From positions 21,093,183 to 21,157,182 of the forward strand of contig JACAXG010000002.1 in assembly GCA_018881555.1 (NCBI GenBank): a stretch of DNA of 64,000 nucleotides. Direction: 5' to 3'. The translations under genes were made by a program, and so were the position numbers. Source of the stretch: Amblyornis subalaris. Taxonomy: Eukaryota > Chordata > Aves > Passeriformes > Ptilonorhynchidae. Below the pieces are notes generated by a model. That model saw nothing but the letters and a program-made list of their open reading frames with translations. It did no database searches and had not been told where the DNA came from. Shown here in pieces: positions 50,401 to 63,544 of the stretch. Every line of letters starts with the position of its first letter. Within the stretch, counting starts at the first letter, position 1.

Positions 50401-53400
50401 CATGTCTCCTTTGGGGTGGGCACCAGATAGTATTACAGTGTGCTAGATTGCAGCATCCAAAAGCATTAGCCTGAATGTCTGCAAATTATTTGTTACATTC
50501 TTAGACTTCTGCTTTTCATGGGCCTGGTCATGGGGGATAGAGGATTACAAAGGTGTCTTCTCCTAGGTTTTGAAGAACAGACTCCTCATACTAGTCTTTC
50601 TTTCTTTTCAAACTGAATCAGTGACTTTTGTCTTCTGCCATCCGTTCAGCAGCAAGTATTCCAGCCAAGAGATGCAGATAGAGCCTGGATACAGTGAACT
50701 GAACCGAGGTGGGCCAGGTCTCCTTGAGCACAGACACAGCTGTATCCTGGTGGATTACAATTTCCCACAAGAGCAGGCTCTTCTTGGCGAGCCTGAGTAT
50801 TGTGTGCCACCTAACCATGGTACAAATGACTGTTCCAGGCACAAAACAGAGGGAAAATTCTCCACTTCTCCCATCTCCAACTTTTGCATCGTAGCATTGG
50901 CTTTTTTTTCTGTTGCAGCAGAGGTATTAGGGATATGTGTTGCAGGAGCACAGGGAGCAGGAGGAAAAGGCTAGTGAAGGAAAGTATGGGAAAAGGCAAA
51001 ACAGTCCCAAAATTTCACCAAAAGTCTGTGCCTGAATTCTCTTCACTGAAAATCTAAGAAATAATTGTTCATTACATAATGTGAGCTTTAACAGTGCTTC
51101 AATCAGTTTTCATCTCATGGCAGCACCTCTTGGTGGTAATATTCTCAGTGAAGAACATCACTCAGAATGTGATACCTTCCACCTATGAAAACTGTACCTA
51201 AAGTGTATGTAACAAATATAGGACATCTAACCGACTTGAACATCTACAAACTTCATGTTTGCACGGAGGATGAAATTCAGAAATTAAGATAAGGAAGCAA
51301 AGTGACTTCATTAAGCATGGAACATTCAAAACCTCCTTCATTCCTCTGTAATGTTTTTAACACATTTAAATGTGAGGACGAAGTCTATTTTCAGGAATAA
51401 CACAGAGATATGCCCATCTCAGCTTGCGTAGAGGGGAAAGGGAAAGCAGAATTCTCCTCACCTGAGGATGCCTAAGGGCATCAAAAAATTCTGGATTACA
51501 AAGTTCTAAACTGTCTGCACTGGATCAATGATATACTATCATTTTCATTTACTGAACAAATACTAAGTAGTCAGCTTGACAGGTTGTGCTTGCTCCAGCT
51601 AGTACAGATGGGTTGTCCCTCATAACTTATGCTAAATGATTAACAACATAAAACCAGAGACATTATATAACAGTTTAAAAGCAAGAAAACAAAAAGGCAA
51701 AAACAAAATTATTTTGCATACATTGCTATAATAATGGTCAACACTTATCAATATCATGACTTCAGATTAATTTAAATATACATGTACATTTTCTGGTTTA
51801 AATTATGATGTATAAATACTGAAACCAGGCCAAACTGGAAGTAGGCTAAAATGAGTGATTTATCACACTGCCCAATTTAATCTGGTTAGATTATCATACT
51901 TTAAAACTTTATATGTGATGTACACTTGGTGTAGGAGAAAGGACATTGAGAAAGGAGACAAAAAATGCTGTTACAATTTAATCTATCAACTTGGATCTGC
52001 CTTACTTAATATTTGAAAGAAAGAAAAAGTTATTGCCTTTATGAATACTGGGATACTACTATTGGTTTTCCATGGAAATAAAAACCAGCATTTTGCTAAT
52101 GTGAAGCAAAGAAACTGCATGCTGCAATGCATAAAATGAAAGTACCTATTAAGCCAAATTAAATTGCCTGCCTGAATGGGTTGATGGTGAAGCTGCTTTT
52201 ACACAGGACTGAAAGATGTATTAGAAATCTCCCAGATGGAAAATACATGAGATTGGAATTTTCTCTTTTCAAAACAGCAGATATTACCATCTACTGTAAA
52301 TTCATTGCTAAGGCTTCGACTTTGTTCTCAGGGATAGTTGTACAAATGTGCTTGTGATACTTCTACCAAAAAATCTAGAGGATGGATGCTTTATTACATA
52401 TTCTCCAGTGACTTAAAATAACATGATGATGTTCTACAAGACAATATATGATACATGATAATAAATTTGAAAAGTCTAGGGTTAGATCCAAGCACCCATC
52501 TTTATGCTTGATATGAGCAACAGAAGAGTTTTCTAACCGCCGCTGTATTTATTGATCTAATAAAAATCTTTTGAGCCTTTAGTCCTTGACGTAGTGAGCA
52601 TGAATTCATATATTTCCTATTATTTTCATAATTTCTTACATAATTGTGCACAACTAGTGACAAAGCAGGCTATTATAAGTTATTGCTTACAAAAATGGGC
52701 ATAGCCAGCATAGAATTTGATCTTACTTAGCTTCTCTGGACAGATAGAAGCATTTTAGTTTGCATTACGAGTCATTAACAATAATAACTTTGTATCAAAA
52801 CCTGGTTTTCTCTTCTTGATGTTCTCCGTAACTGCTTAAGTAGATCTCCTGAAGGTAGTATTTCATGTTTTCACCATTGTCACATGTGTTCTCCATTGGC
52901 CTAGTTAAGGCCAATTGCAATTGCAATTATAAATTTAGCAAAACTGTGTCTCTGGTTGGTGCTCTCTGACTTCATTTTAGACTCTTGTCTTTTCAGACTT
53001 TTTCAAGACTTTCCTCTACTAGACTTTGGAAACTCTGCTCCTTTAATTTTCAAACAGATTTCCATGTAATTAATAATCTAAACAAATACATATTGCTATT
53101 CATTTGACATTGAAATGGATATTTTGAAATTCTGCATCATATACTGCTATGATCACTTAGAAGAAGCATTCTTCTAAATGAAACATGTCCCCTGTCCACT
53201 TAGTCTTAGGTTTACCTGCAGTTTGTAGGCAAAGATAATTTCTGTTCGTTTCTTTAGAGGTCCTGTGTGGCCATAATAGCTGAAATGAACAGAGCAATTT
53301 CCACAATAGATCTCCTTCACGCTAAGTGGCAGTCCAAAAGGTCTGGATGCTGGAGATTGAACAATAAAATTTGCTGTTAATACATACCTCTTGCTCCTTG

Positions 53401-54045
53401 GAACTCAAAACATACAGGCATTTATAGGGTTTCACAGTAATGGAAAGTGCCTGTGATTGATTTATGCTACATATCACAATGCATGAAATTTTAGTATATG
53501 TTCTTGAAATGTGTTACACTTTAAATGCATTTTTTCTATAGAATTATCATTGTATTTTATACCACCATGGATAAGCATTAACTGCTCCTAGAAACTGTTT
53601 ATATAGCAATTCTGAGACAGCTTTCCTTCTTGCCATACATTAATTTAATATTTGGTTTTTTTGAGCACTATTTGTACATGTCAATTTTATAACAAAACTG
53701 TTTTCACATCTGGTTGGTATTCTTCTGTTGGGCTAGTTTGGTTTTTCAGTTTGTTTGGGCTTATTTCGTTTAGGGTTATCCAGGTCCATTGTGCATTCTG
53801 TTTAATTTCTTCTTTGAAACTGTTGTTCTGTTTGCTCTTCAGAAATAGAAAGCTGAGGCAAAAAAAAATTCTCTTTCTTTTGATTTAAACAAAAATAATG
53901 TAATTATTTTTCTCTTTGTAAATTTCATTAAATATGTTGCTTTCACAACAAACTACAGCATTTAATAGGCTTTTATAGATTTAGCTTGTACCCGTATGGT
54001 TTTGAAACATGTCAAAGTTTAATGGGCTGATAGTGAATTGAGGAA
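47421..54045. other. Unique intergenic sequence
   Basis: No gene or clear repeat recognised over about 6.6 kb. The longest open frame of the window (50570-50974, plus, 134 codons) lies here. It starts with a hydrophobic run but has no recognised domain and overlaps similar-sized frames on both strands, so it is not called a gene. Confidence 0.5.
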
Positions 54046-54165
54046 TTTTTTTTCTTTTCTTTTCTTTTCTTTTCTTTTCTTTTCTTTTCTTTTCTTTTCT
54101 TTTCTTTTCTTTTCCTTTCTTTTCCTTTCTTTTCCTTTCTTTTCCTTTCTTTTCCTTTCTTTTCT
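54046..54165 (+). repeat. Homopyrimidine TTTTC tract with a 10-bp higher-order part
   Basis: 120 bases of pure T/C on the plus strand. The first part (54046-54115) is about 13 TTTTC units; the second (54116-54165) switches to a regular TTTTCCTTTC ten-base unit repeated about five times. Such tracts are length-variable and can form triplex DNA in vitro. A CR1 3' end follows about 50 bases later. Confidence 0.95.
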
Positions 54166-54217
54166 GTTTACAGCTTGGGCTTTGATTTAATGAAGACTTA
54201 TTTTCTTCACTAGAAAC

Positions 54218-54298
54218 TGGATATAGTTAATTATGATCTCAAAGGTCTCATAATCTTAGAGGTCTCTTTCAATCGAATTGATTCTGTGATTCTATGAG
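54218..54298 (+). mobile_element. CR1 LINE 3' end fragment
   Basis: Plus-strand ctggatatagttaattatga, tctcaaaggtctcataat, gaggtctctttcaatcgaat and the tail gattctgtgattctatgag match the end of the CR1 3' UTR. Only about 80 bases remain. Confidence 0.75.
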
Positions 54299-57200
54299 TA
54301 AAACTGGCACCATAATCTGCAATTTTTATAAATTAAAGCTGAATTAGGTTATCATAAATTAAACACGATCATTTAACTAAATGTTCTGCCTAAAAGCAGT
54401 GCTGATCACCTAAACTCCACTTGAAAATACTGTTTATGGAGTTATTTCACCAGCAATATCTTAAAAGCACAAACTAATCAGAACTGGTCATCTACACTTA
54501 GGTGCACCGGTATCATGTATATAAATTCATATGTTGACTGCTAATACATATGTGCATAAGTGAAACTTGTATTCTAGATGTGCACACATGCAAGAGCACA
54601 TGCTCCATATAGATAAGAATCACATTTCCTACTTTTTCAGAAATTTGAGGTATAGCTGAGGTAAAAAAAGTAAGAAACATTTTCTATTGTCATAAGCCTT
54701 TATTTGACTTTACAACAAATGTTTTCTACTTTTCTCTGCATAAATATGGAGGAACCCCATTGAAACAACCTACATAAACAAAGAGTTGAATTTTGCCTTA
54801 TGCCTTTAGGAATAATCTGAAGTCCAGTTGAGGTATAACTACCATATTCCTCCTGAAGTTTTTTATACTTCTCTATATTTTTTATTCTTTCCAGACAGAC
54901 AGCTCCTACCATCTTCTGCAGAAAGACTACTGCTTGGGTCTTTGTTTGATGCAGTGCATCCACACTCACCTCTGTAGAGTCAGTGGAGATATGATTGCAG
55001 CACATTCAGAAATACCTGGGGTAGCTCTAAATACTAGGGATTACAGTTGTAGCACACCACAACGACTGCAGAGGTTATTCAATGGGGATGTTGCCCTGGA
55101 TCAAAGGTACTAAACAGAGATTTGTCGTCATTGTCTATATCATGCACTGTAGATCATCCTGCCTCCTAAGCAAATGTATCTGTACTATTTCCTGCCTCAA
55201 GTGGGACCTTCACTGTAGATCAGGGTTCCCTGATCTAGATGTTTTAGACTTGGTTCACACGGAGCTAGTGTGGAATAGGTATTTCCTCTCAGGCTGATAT
55301 GAAAGTGTTCGTAAAGAGCCTTCATGGGGAACCACAGGCATTACCTTGGCCAAAAATCTGTGATGCCTTACTCCTAGATGAAGTATTACCTTTAGGAACA
55401 TACCTGCCTTGAAAAGTCCCACAATCTTAATCAGAACCAGAAAAAAAAAATCACAAAGAAGCCAGTGAGATACTAATACCAGTAGGACTCAGCCAAAGTT
55501 ACCAATTTTTAATCTTTGGTTCCAGCCACTCATTCCTGGTTTTGACAGTAGAAAAGTGTGTGGTTCTGTGACCCAAACCATAGATCACACAAAACTTGGC
55601 TGAAGTCTGAAAAATTTGTCCATCAGCTGTTTTTCACTTTAACATACCAGGAAGAGGTAAATAGCCTGACCCAAACAAGCCGTGAATTTCAGATTTGAAA
55701 CAAACATGTCTTTCACTCTCTTACCACAGAACTTGCAAGTAGTGCATTAAATAAGGTTCCACTCATTTGTAAAATCACAGCCTTTACAGCTACTCTTCAT
55801 TTGACACAAGTAACCTTAAATTATCTAATCATATTTTCCTTTTGAAAGGTAAGTGTGAAAAATAGAAGGATTTACAACATTCTGTTGCTAGTTCTTTGTC
55901 TCATCGTTGAAAAAACGAGGCTGTAAATCAAATAATCCATGGATTTCCCTTTTGGTACATTTATCCCCTACAGGTCATTACTATGTGTGGGCAGAAATTG
56001 TTGTTGCACTTCAAAGTTATTATCGACATTCTGGTAGTGGAATTACAACTTTAGCTCTGAATAGACCCATATTTGATTAAACATTTACATTTAACATTTA
56101 TCATTTATGATTTTTTTTTCACCATAAAAATATAAACAAGTTGACAGTGAGAAAAGTCTGTTCTTTTAAGTTAATAATGGTAAAGGTTCTTTTGGTATAG
56201 TTTCTCAAGAAAAATACACAGTGCCCTCTGCACTAATACTAACATGGCTATGTTTTTATATTAGCCTTGGTTATTTTGATCCATAAATTTCTCAAAATGA
56301 AAGAAACATCACGAATAACCTTAAACTTGCAAATATACTTTGCCAATTAAGAGACACAAACTCGTGGCAGTTACTGTATGAAAACAGATCACTGAACCAT
56401 ATGGTTGCTTCAGAAAAAAAGACAAAATAATATGATACATTTCACAAAGTAAGGAATACCATTCATTGAGAAAGACAGTGAAATTAACAAATTTCTGTTT
56501 TCCTCTAGTACGGTTGTCTTATTGCCTGAAGTGTAACATTTGATTGCCCTCGTCTTTACGTGGATAACTATGATTGTTATTATTAGTTATAAAATTATCC
56601 AACCCTTCTGAAAAATTCATCTATAGCATCTGCCTTTCCCATTTCATTGTGGCTATGCCTGTCACAGGCTGAAGACACACCAGGCAAAGGAAGAAACACT
56701 TGCTTCTGCATATTTTCCATGCCCATTTTCTCTGATGACTCTCTAGTCTTCAGAAAAGCATGAGAAAAAATAAATTCTTCTGGGCAGGATTCAATCCCTC
56801 ATCTGTAGATTTCTAGCCCTTATTCTTAATATATCCCCTCGTCGCCTCCTTGTGTCACATACTTATGTCCAGTCTGGATGCTTCGGATAATGCAGGGGAT
56901 TTAAAATTACTCTAGCAAATGTGTGCTTAGACAATAGAATTCCACATCTGGTTGCCTGAAGAATGTGACATATGAAAAGTTAAAGAATATTCTGCTTTTG
57001 TTTAGCCATCTAATTTCTATTGGAATAGGCTAAAATGGCATGGTATGAAAAGGAAATATGGATTTTTATCCAGTATACCCAGCGTATACTCAGGAAGTTT
57101 CCCAATCACTGAGCATGCATAATTTACACTAAATTAAATGGTACCAATATCCTTTATCTGTCTTATTTTGAACTTCCCCCTTGTCTTTGTCATCACACCA

Positions 57201-60200
57201 GAAAACAAAAAGTGTAACGAGGAGTATTTGTAAGGTATGATGTGGAGGTCATCTGCCCACACATGAAGGAGCAGTGCCAGATGGGGGCATTGATTTGCAG
57301 CAGCCTTGCCACTGTCACAGTTTCACCAATGCCTAAAAATATGAGTACTGATACCATTTCTTGAAGAGAAAGGACAAGGGCAAAACAGGTTGCAGAGGTT
57401 TGTCTTGGTCTCAGTAGCAGTGATGCATACCCTGCAGCAAAAAATATTATGCCACCTAAAGTGATGTTAATTAATGGCAATTGTACATTCTTCACAGCTC
57501 AATAGAACTTATTAGCTTATATCATGTTATTTTAGTTGAAATAGCTCTTGTGTTTTATATGTTTCCTTTCTAATGTGCAATTAGTCCATTTTTGTGTGAT
57601 AGGAATTCTCCTTTACCTTTCGTATAATGATTCCTATGCCTGTCTTAACCTGTGTAGAAGCTAGTTATGTCAGTTTAAGGTAATTCTCTCCAAGAAGCAT
57701 CTATCCTACTGCAGATACTCATTTTATACTAAAAAAATTTCTGTATCTCCATACTTGTCCCTCTTTATTTGTTATATGTAAACTCAAGAGATTAGCAGAC
57801 TGAGGGGAAACTTTTTGATGTGTAAATTAAAGGTGTTGTGACACAGTGCAGAGTGTGATTTGCTGCTCAGTGTGCAGTACATAAATCTATACATTGGCCC
57901 TCCATCTTTCTTCTGGTGTTGGGAAATTCAGATTCCTGAAATACATGGTTTTTAATACACCCATTTTAATAGTCAAAGTTAACTGAACATAAAATACCAG
58001 ACGGGAAAATCATAAAGGAGCTTGAGATCAAAAATGTCAAAAGTGTAACCAACTTTTATTTTTGCTGAACTGCAACTCTGACGTTGATGAAGTAAAAATA
58101 TTTGCCAAAGAATTTCCATTAATGCTTTTGATTATTCCTTGTAAGCAGCTGATACTTAATCTTCAATTGTCTAGGATAAAAATCTTTGACAGTAATTATT
58201 TTTCTACATATTCAACAAGTAAGGAAGAATGAAGTTTCTGAAAGCATCATAAAAACTGTGATTCAGAAGAGGGCTATCCAATACTTGTTAGGTTTGACCT
58301 GTTTTGAAAGACAAAGCTAAGCTTTAAGAATGTACTTTGCTAACATCTAAAAAAGGATGAAAAATTCATCCTTACTTAGCATAGCAGTAAAAAGAGTACT
58401 TACAGCTAACAATTTGCTTCATTTCACTGAAATAAACAAAAATTACTTTTCAACAATTCGGTAAGTCCTCAAGCACTATAAAAAACTGATGGCTTTTCAT
58501 TGTTTGATGAATTTAATCAAGGAAAAGACATGAAACTCGGTGTTACTTTAATGGAATATAATACATATGTCTATGTGTAATGAAAAACAAATGATATTAC
58601 ACAGGTTGCTAATGTGCCACTGCAGTAGGATGCAGTGCAGTACAGCTGCATTCCAGCAAAACAGTGTTTGAGGCTATTCAGGCAGCCCTTGTTCAGACAC
58701 ACAGCCTGTTGGCTAGGGAGCAACCAGTATCCATCCAACTGACCTTGTCTGGAGGTAGTGTATGTAGTTTAAAACAGCACCAATCTGAGCAGCAAAGAGT
58801 AGCTTTAAAAGGCATGTTGCTCAACAAATGTTCCTCTGATCTTTCTCTCATGTTTTAGAAAGAATTCCCAGTCATAGATGCTCTTTGGGAATAGTTCATT
58901 AAACTGATGAAAGAGTTGAACTACATTAGCATGTCGTACTTCAAGAGCTTAATTTAAGGCATTCTAATCATCAGAGAGAAAATAACACATGATGTGTACT
59001 TGAATATGACCTGTGCGTGTGTAACACAGCCTTCAGAAAGCCTCAGAAACCTTCAGGAGAATCTTCCAGCCGTCGGCTCTGCCTCTGCACTTGTATGTCA
59101 CAACTTGCTGCAGATAGTTCTGCTTTCTTTTAGAGTCTAATCTCTTAGCACATTTATAGGATGAATCTTTGGCAGATGGGTGTAATCCATTCGTTAGATT
59201 ATGGATCCTAGTTCTCGTAGGGGTAGTTTCAAATTCATATGATGCTCTTCATATTCTTTCGTTTGGATCTGGATCCATGATTTATTTGACTATTATACCA
59301 GCTAGGAAGGTTCATGTGTATTGTTTATTTCACCATCGTACAGAGTAATTCTAAAAAATATGTTCCTCATTCACTCATTGGAAATCATAATGTTGTAATA
59401 GTAATTATGTTATAATAGTAATAATGTTTAGGAATATGTAATACTTCTTTATACAAATCTTAGCACAGGAGAAAGAATCTGATCTCCAAGCAGAGACACA
59501 GATTTGCTTGGAAATACCAGTCTCAGCAAGCACCTTCATTTTTGGACTCACAAGGTGAAGAGCAATCTAACCAACCAACTAACCAAGACATGCTCAACTG
59601 TAATGACAAGAATAATAGCATTTATTTAGGAGTAAGAGAGGAGATGAGGCCAACCCATTTGTGACCTAAAAACCTCAACATGTCTGAGAAATCTGAGAGA
59701 AGTGTTAGGACTTACAGATCTCAAAGGAAAAACAAAAAACATACAGTATTTGAGAGGGAAAATTCTAAGAAATTCCTTCTTATTGTGGTGCCTTTGGTTT
59801 TTTCCACAGACCTGATCAATTATGGATTGAAAATCAATGGATAAGAAAAAAAAGCAATGTCCTCATTCTTTCCTAATCTCGTTCTACATATTAAAGGAAA
59901 AATCAAAATGCCCAAAAACGCAGGGTTAAGAAAAGTCTTAAGGTCTGCAATAGTGCATGTTTTCATTCTTCACAGAAGTGCTGAGGTCTGCTAATTGTCA
60001 TATTGCACACAGTGCTGGAGATGCTGTCAGTAAAACTGCATTTAGCATTTGTGTTAGTCCAGAGGCAGAAGCAGAAATTAAAACATGTCATCAAGGACAG
60101 TTAAATTTGCATGAACTAACCATTAAAGCAAAGAATGCATTCGTAGGGATTTATTTTTATGTGCCTTCCAGAAGGATGCCAGTGCATGGCAGTTTGTTTA

Positions 60201-63200
60201 TTAAATTGCCAAAGCCATTTCCAGGATATTTTGCAACAGTTAAATCTAGAAATTAAGACTTTAAGACTTAGTTGGCTAAGTTGTGCTAGGAAAAAAGACC
60301 CAGGAATTTTTATATTAGAAAAGTATTTTGACTTCAGAAATTGGATTGCATCAAAAATCGAATAAGTATCTGTGTTTGTACGACCAAATTTGCCAGCATT
60401 TACAGAAACTGCAAATGTGTAATCAAAAAATGTAGGAAAGTCACTTTGTAAGAAAAGTAATCTCTAAATAAGTATCGAGGCTATCTTTCCAGTAAATACT
60501 TTTAGAACATTTTAGCTATGCTATTACTGTTTGGTCTGATAGCACAATAAACAGGAAACAATACGTGACAATATCTGTGAAAGAGATAATTTCTCATATT
60601 CTTTTCTGAAAGAACTCCAAAACCCTATATCATATTAGCTTAGCATTTAGGAATCCACAAGCAATTTTTTTCCTTAATATCTCTAATTACTGAAACTCAT
60701 CACAAAATGCATACTATGTACAAGTTGAGATCTAGCTTTCAGTACTGAGCCTACAAAACATTTTATTTTAATGTTTATAGCTTTAGTTCCAAGAGAGCTG
60801 CTCTCCCTAAACTAATTTCAGGAAACCAAAACATATAGGTTAATATGTTTATTTAAGCATAACACAGCAGAGTAATTGATTTTGAAAACAGTTCCAGGAT
60901 TCTCAAGGTCATTCACGAAAGGTGCATTCTTTATTCTCTCATTTTGTACTAAGAAGTATTTGAACAAGGCAGGTTTTATCATTGTGCAAAGAGAATTCGT
61001 CAATGAGTTATTGGAGGTGCATTTTGTTTTGAATTTACTATATTAAAATACTGGTAAATATAATAAAAGTAGTTTGCATTGCTTACCTGATGTCCAAGGT
61101 ACTTTCCATCTGGTCTATTTTCCATCTGATGTCCTCTCCCCCAGCAGAGGTACAGGTCAAGGTACAGCCAACCCTTCTGACAGCTGAGTGGGAGCAGGAG
61201 GGCTGTCATCTACAACTTCATGTCAAGAAGCATTGAAAACTTCAGTCCCACAGTAGCAGTTGTTTGAAAAAACACCGGACGGGTATGAACCTTTCTCTTT
61301 CAGATGGAAAAAATGGATAGACCTAACTCCTTGGTTTTGATGTAAGTTTTCCAACTTCGTTTCTCTCCCGACTTTCCATTCAGTTCAGAGAGATTCAAGA
61401 GTTGATGCTGTTAACCCTGAAAATATCATTTTACCCAGGGATAAGAAAGACTTATGAAATGTTATAATTTAGTACAGTTTCCACAGCTTGTGTGTTTGGT
61501 CTGACTGGGGCAAACTTGGTAAATTACATCTTCTCTGATATAGTCTTCTATCACTGAGGCTTTTAGTGATGCATAAAAATGCATGGGTTGTTCATGGCAA
61601 TTCTCTGCAGTTATTTCTTTCTGATTTTGCCAAAATCATATATATACCTGCAGACATACATGGAAAAATATCATAATCATTTCTCATGCTCAGCATTTAT
61701 AGGGAGCAGTCATCTTCACTAATGATTAAAACACAGATCAAATGTGTGGCTGGTCAACAGTACCCTGAAGTTCTCTTGGACAGTGTCCTGGGAACCACGG
61801 TAGGAACTTCAGCTATGAGAGATATAGTCAGCAGCATCTTTTAGCAAAAGCACTACTTGGCAATACTAATTGAACTTCTATTTATTAAATAAAATTAGTC
61901 AATATGAGTGCTCAATCTGGCATTTATTCATGGATTAAGGAATTTCGAAGGTGAAGAAATTTTTTTTATATTTTAAGAAATTTAATATTTTATTTAAATT
62001 TTACTTCTAAAATATTAGAAAGCTTTTACTTCTAAAATACTAAATATATACAAATCAAAATGTAAAATTGTATTATAAATTATTAGACAATATTTTTGAT
62101 TTTATAAGAATTGGGTTTTCCTTTGCTACCAGTGATTACTCTTTAAAGGAGTCCAATGTGATTCATCAGTGACATGGTGAAAGTGTGACCAAGCATGTAA
62201 TTTTACTAATGTGGGAAAGATGATGGAATAAGAGATATTCAGCACTTCATTTGTCTTTAACATATGATGAAATACTGAGTGCAGTTTTCATCACGTTCCA
62301 GGGACATCCTTAAAGAAGCTGTCAATAGTTTCACTACTGTTGATCAAATTAGGCTAACAATTTTTGACACTTGAAAAATAATAACATTTAATTTACATNT
62401 TGCTTGAAACTTACCTGTGAAATATGAGGCATTTTTAATTATATTCTGTTATTTTTTTATGTCTTCTCAAATTAATTTGGTAGAAATGAAAGGAAAAAAA
62501 ATAAAAGAATGACACTCCAAACGTGTGCATGTGCGCACAACAAGATTTATGGCACTGTGTGAAAAATCATTTGTGAAAAGGTAAAAGATGAGAAGACAGA
62601 TATATGGTAGACAGGATTTGGTATTATCTATCTGAGCTATTGTCCTTCACATAGATGCGAATTGCTTGCAAGAAAGAAAATTATTGTTTGTTTTCATCTG
62701 GCTGGTCTATTATTGGGCAAGAAAGGAATGGGGATGGCAGTTCAGACTGGTGTTAGCTGGAAACAGAAGTTTCCTGGAAAATCAAGCAATACTGCAGAAA
62801 GAAAACAGTCAGGGAGAAAAAGCAATAAATATATAACAGACTAAAAGAGATCTGAAAGGCCAGGCCTGAGAGACAAAAAAAGCAAGATTTTGGCTAGGGA
62901 CACATAAGTGATGGTTTCAGGTTTATTGCATCATGGAATTGCTGGAATGAGAACAATCCTGACAGACAAGAAACAGTAGCCAGGGAGAAGTGGAAGGCTC
63001 TTGTTTCATTGTTTCATTTTCATTCATTCTCAATTTCCTCTAAATAATCCACCATCTAGCTCTCCTCAGGTAAAACTTACTTGAGCCTTTGATATGCACT
63101 TTTTAGGTAAAGACCCAGCTGAAAGCTCTGGCAGACCTGTGGCCTCAGAAACACATGAGCAATGTCCACAACTTTCATGCTAGAATCATCTAAATGTGCA

Positions 63201-63544
63201 GAGCTGTGTACATCTCTGAACATAATGACACTCATAATCATGGAAGATGTAGCAATCAAATGGTATGGAAAAAGATATTTGGTTTTGAATGCAAAATGTT
63301 TGTGGGGTTTTAGTATGCTTTTTCCATATTTTCTTCAGATTTGTGTTGTTTGGGTTTTTTTCATTATATCTTTTGAAAAGAGATTTTTTAAATATTAAGA
63401 GCACGGTCATACCGTAATTCAAAANAGGTGTTTAGAGATCCAAGAATAAATGGTCATATCAATGTTCGAGTTCTGCCTCACTCAGACATGACTGAGAAGT
63501 CCTTTTGTGTACTGATNCACTAATCTTTGAACCTGCTTTAGGAC
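54299..63544. other. Unique intergenic sequence
   Basis: No gene or larger transposon copy recognised over about 9.2 kb. A small tandem duplication lies at 59388-59428. The minus-strand frame 57495-57193 is hydrophobic and is noted as a finding; 55005-54700 (minus, 101 codons) shows no recognised similarity. Confidence 0.5.
59388..59428. repeat. Imperfect 17-18 bp tandem duplication
   Basis: Unit approximately aatgttgtaatagtaatt, repeated as atgttataatagtaata plus a partial third copy. Confidence 0.7.

Noticed and set aside
50570..50974. Longest open reading frame of the window (134 codons, plus), starting with a hydrophobic, signal-peptide-like run
   Set aside because: No recognisable domain, Gly/Ala-rich random-looking end, and similar frames overlap it on both strands. 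Length is within chance for 64 kb read in six frames.
59170..59330. Possible nuclear copy of mitochondrial DNA
   Set aside because: The sequence looked superficially unusual but no mitochondrial gene could be recognised on either strand, and the frames are interrupted.
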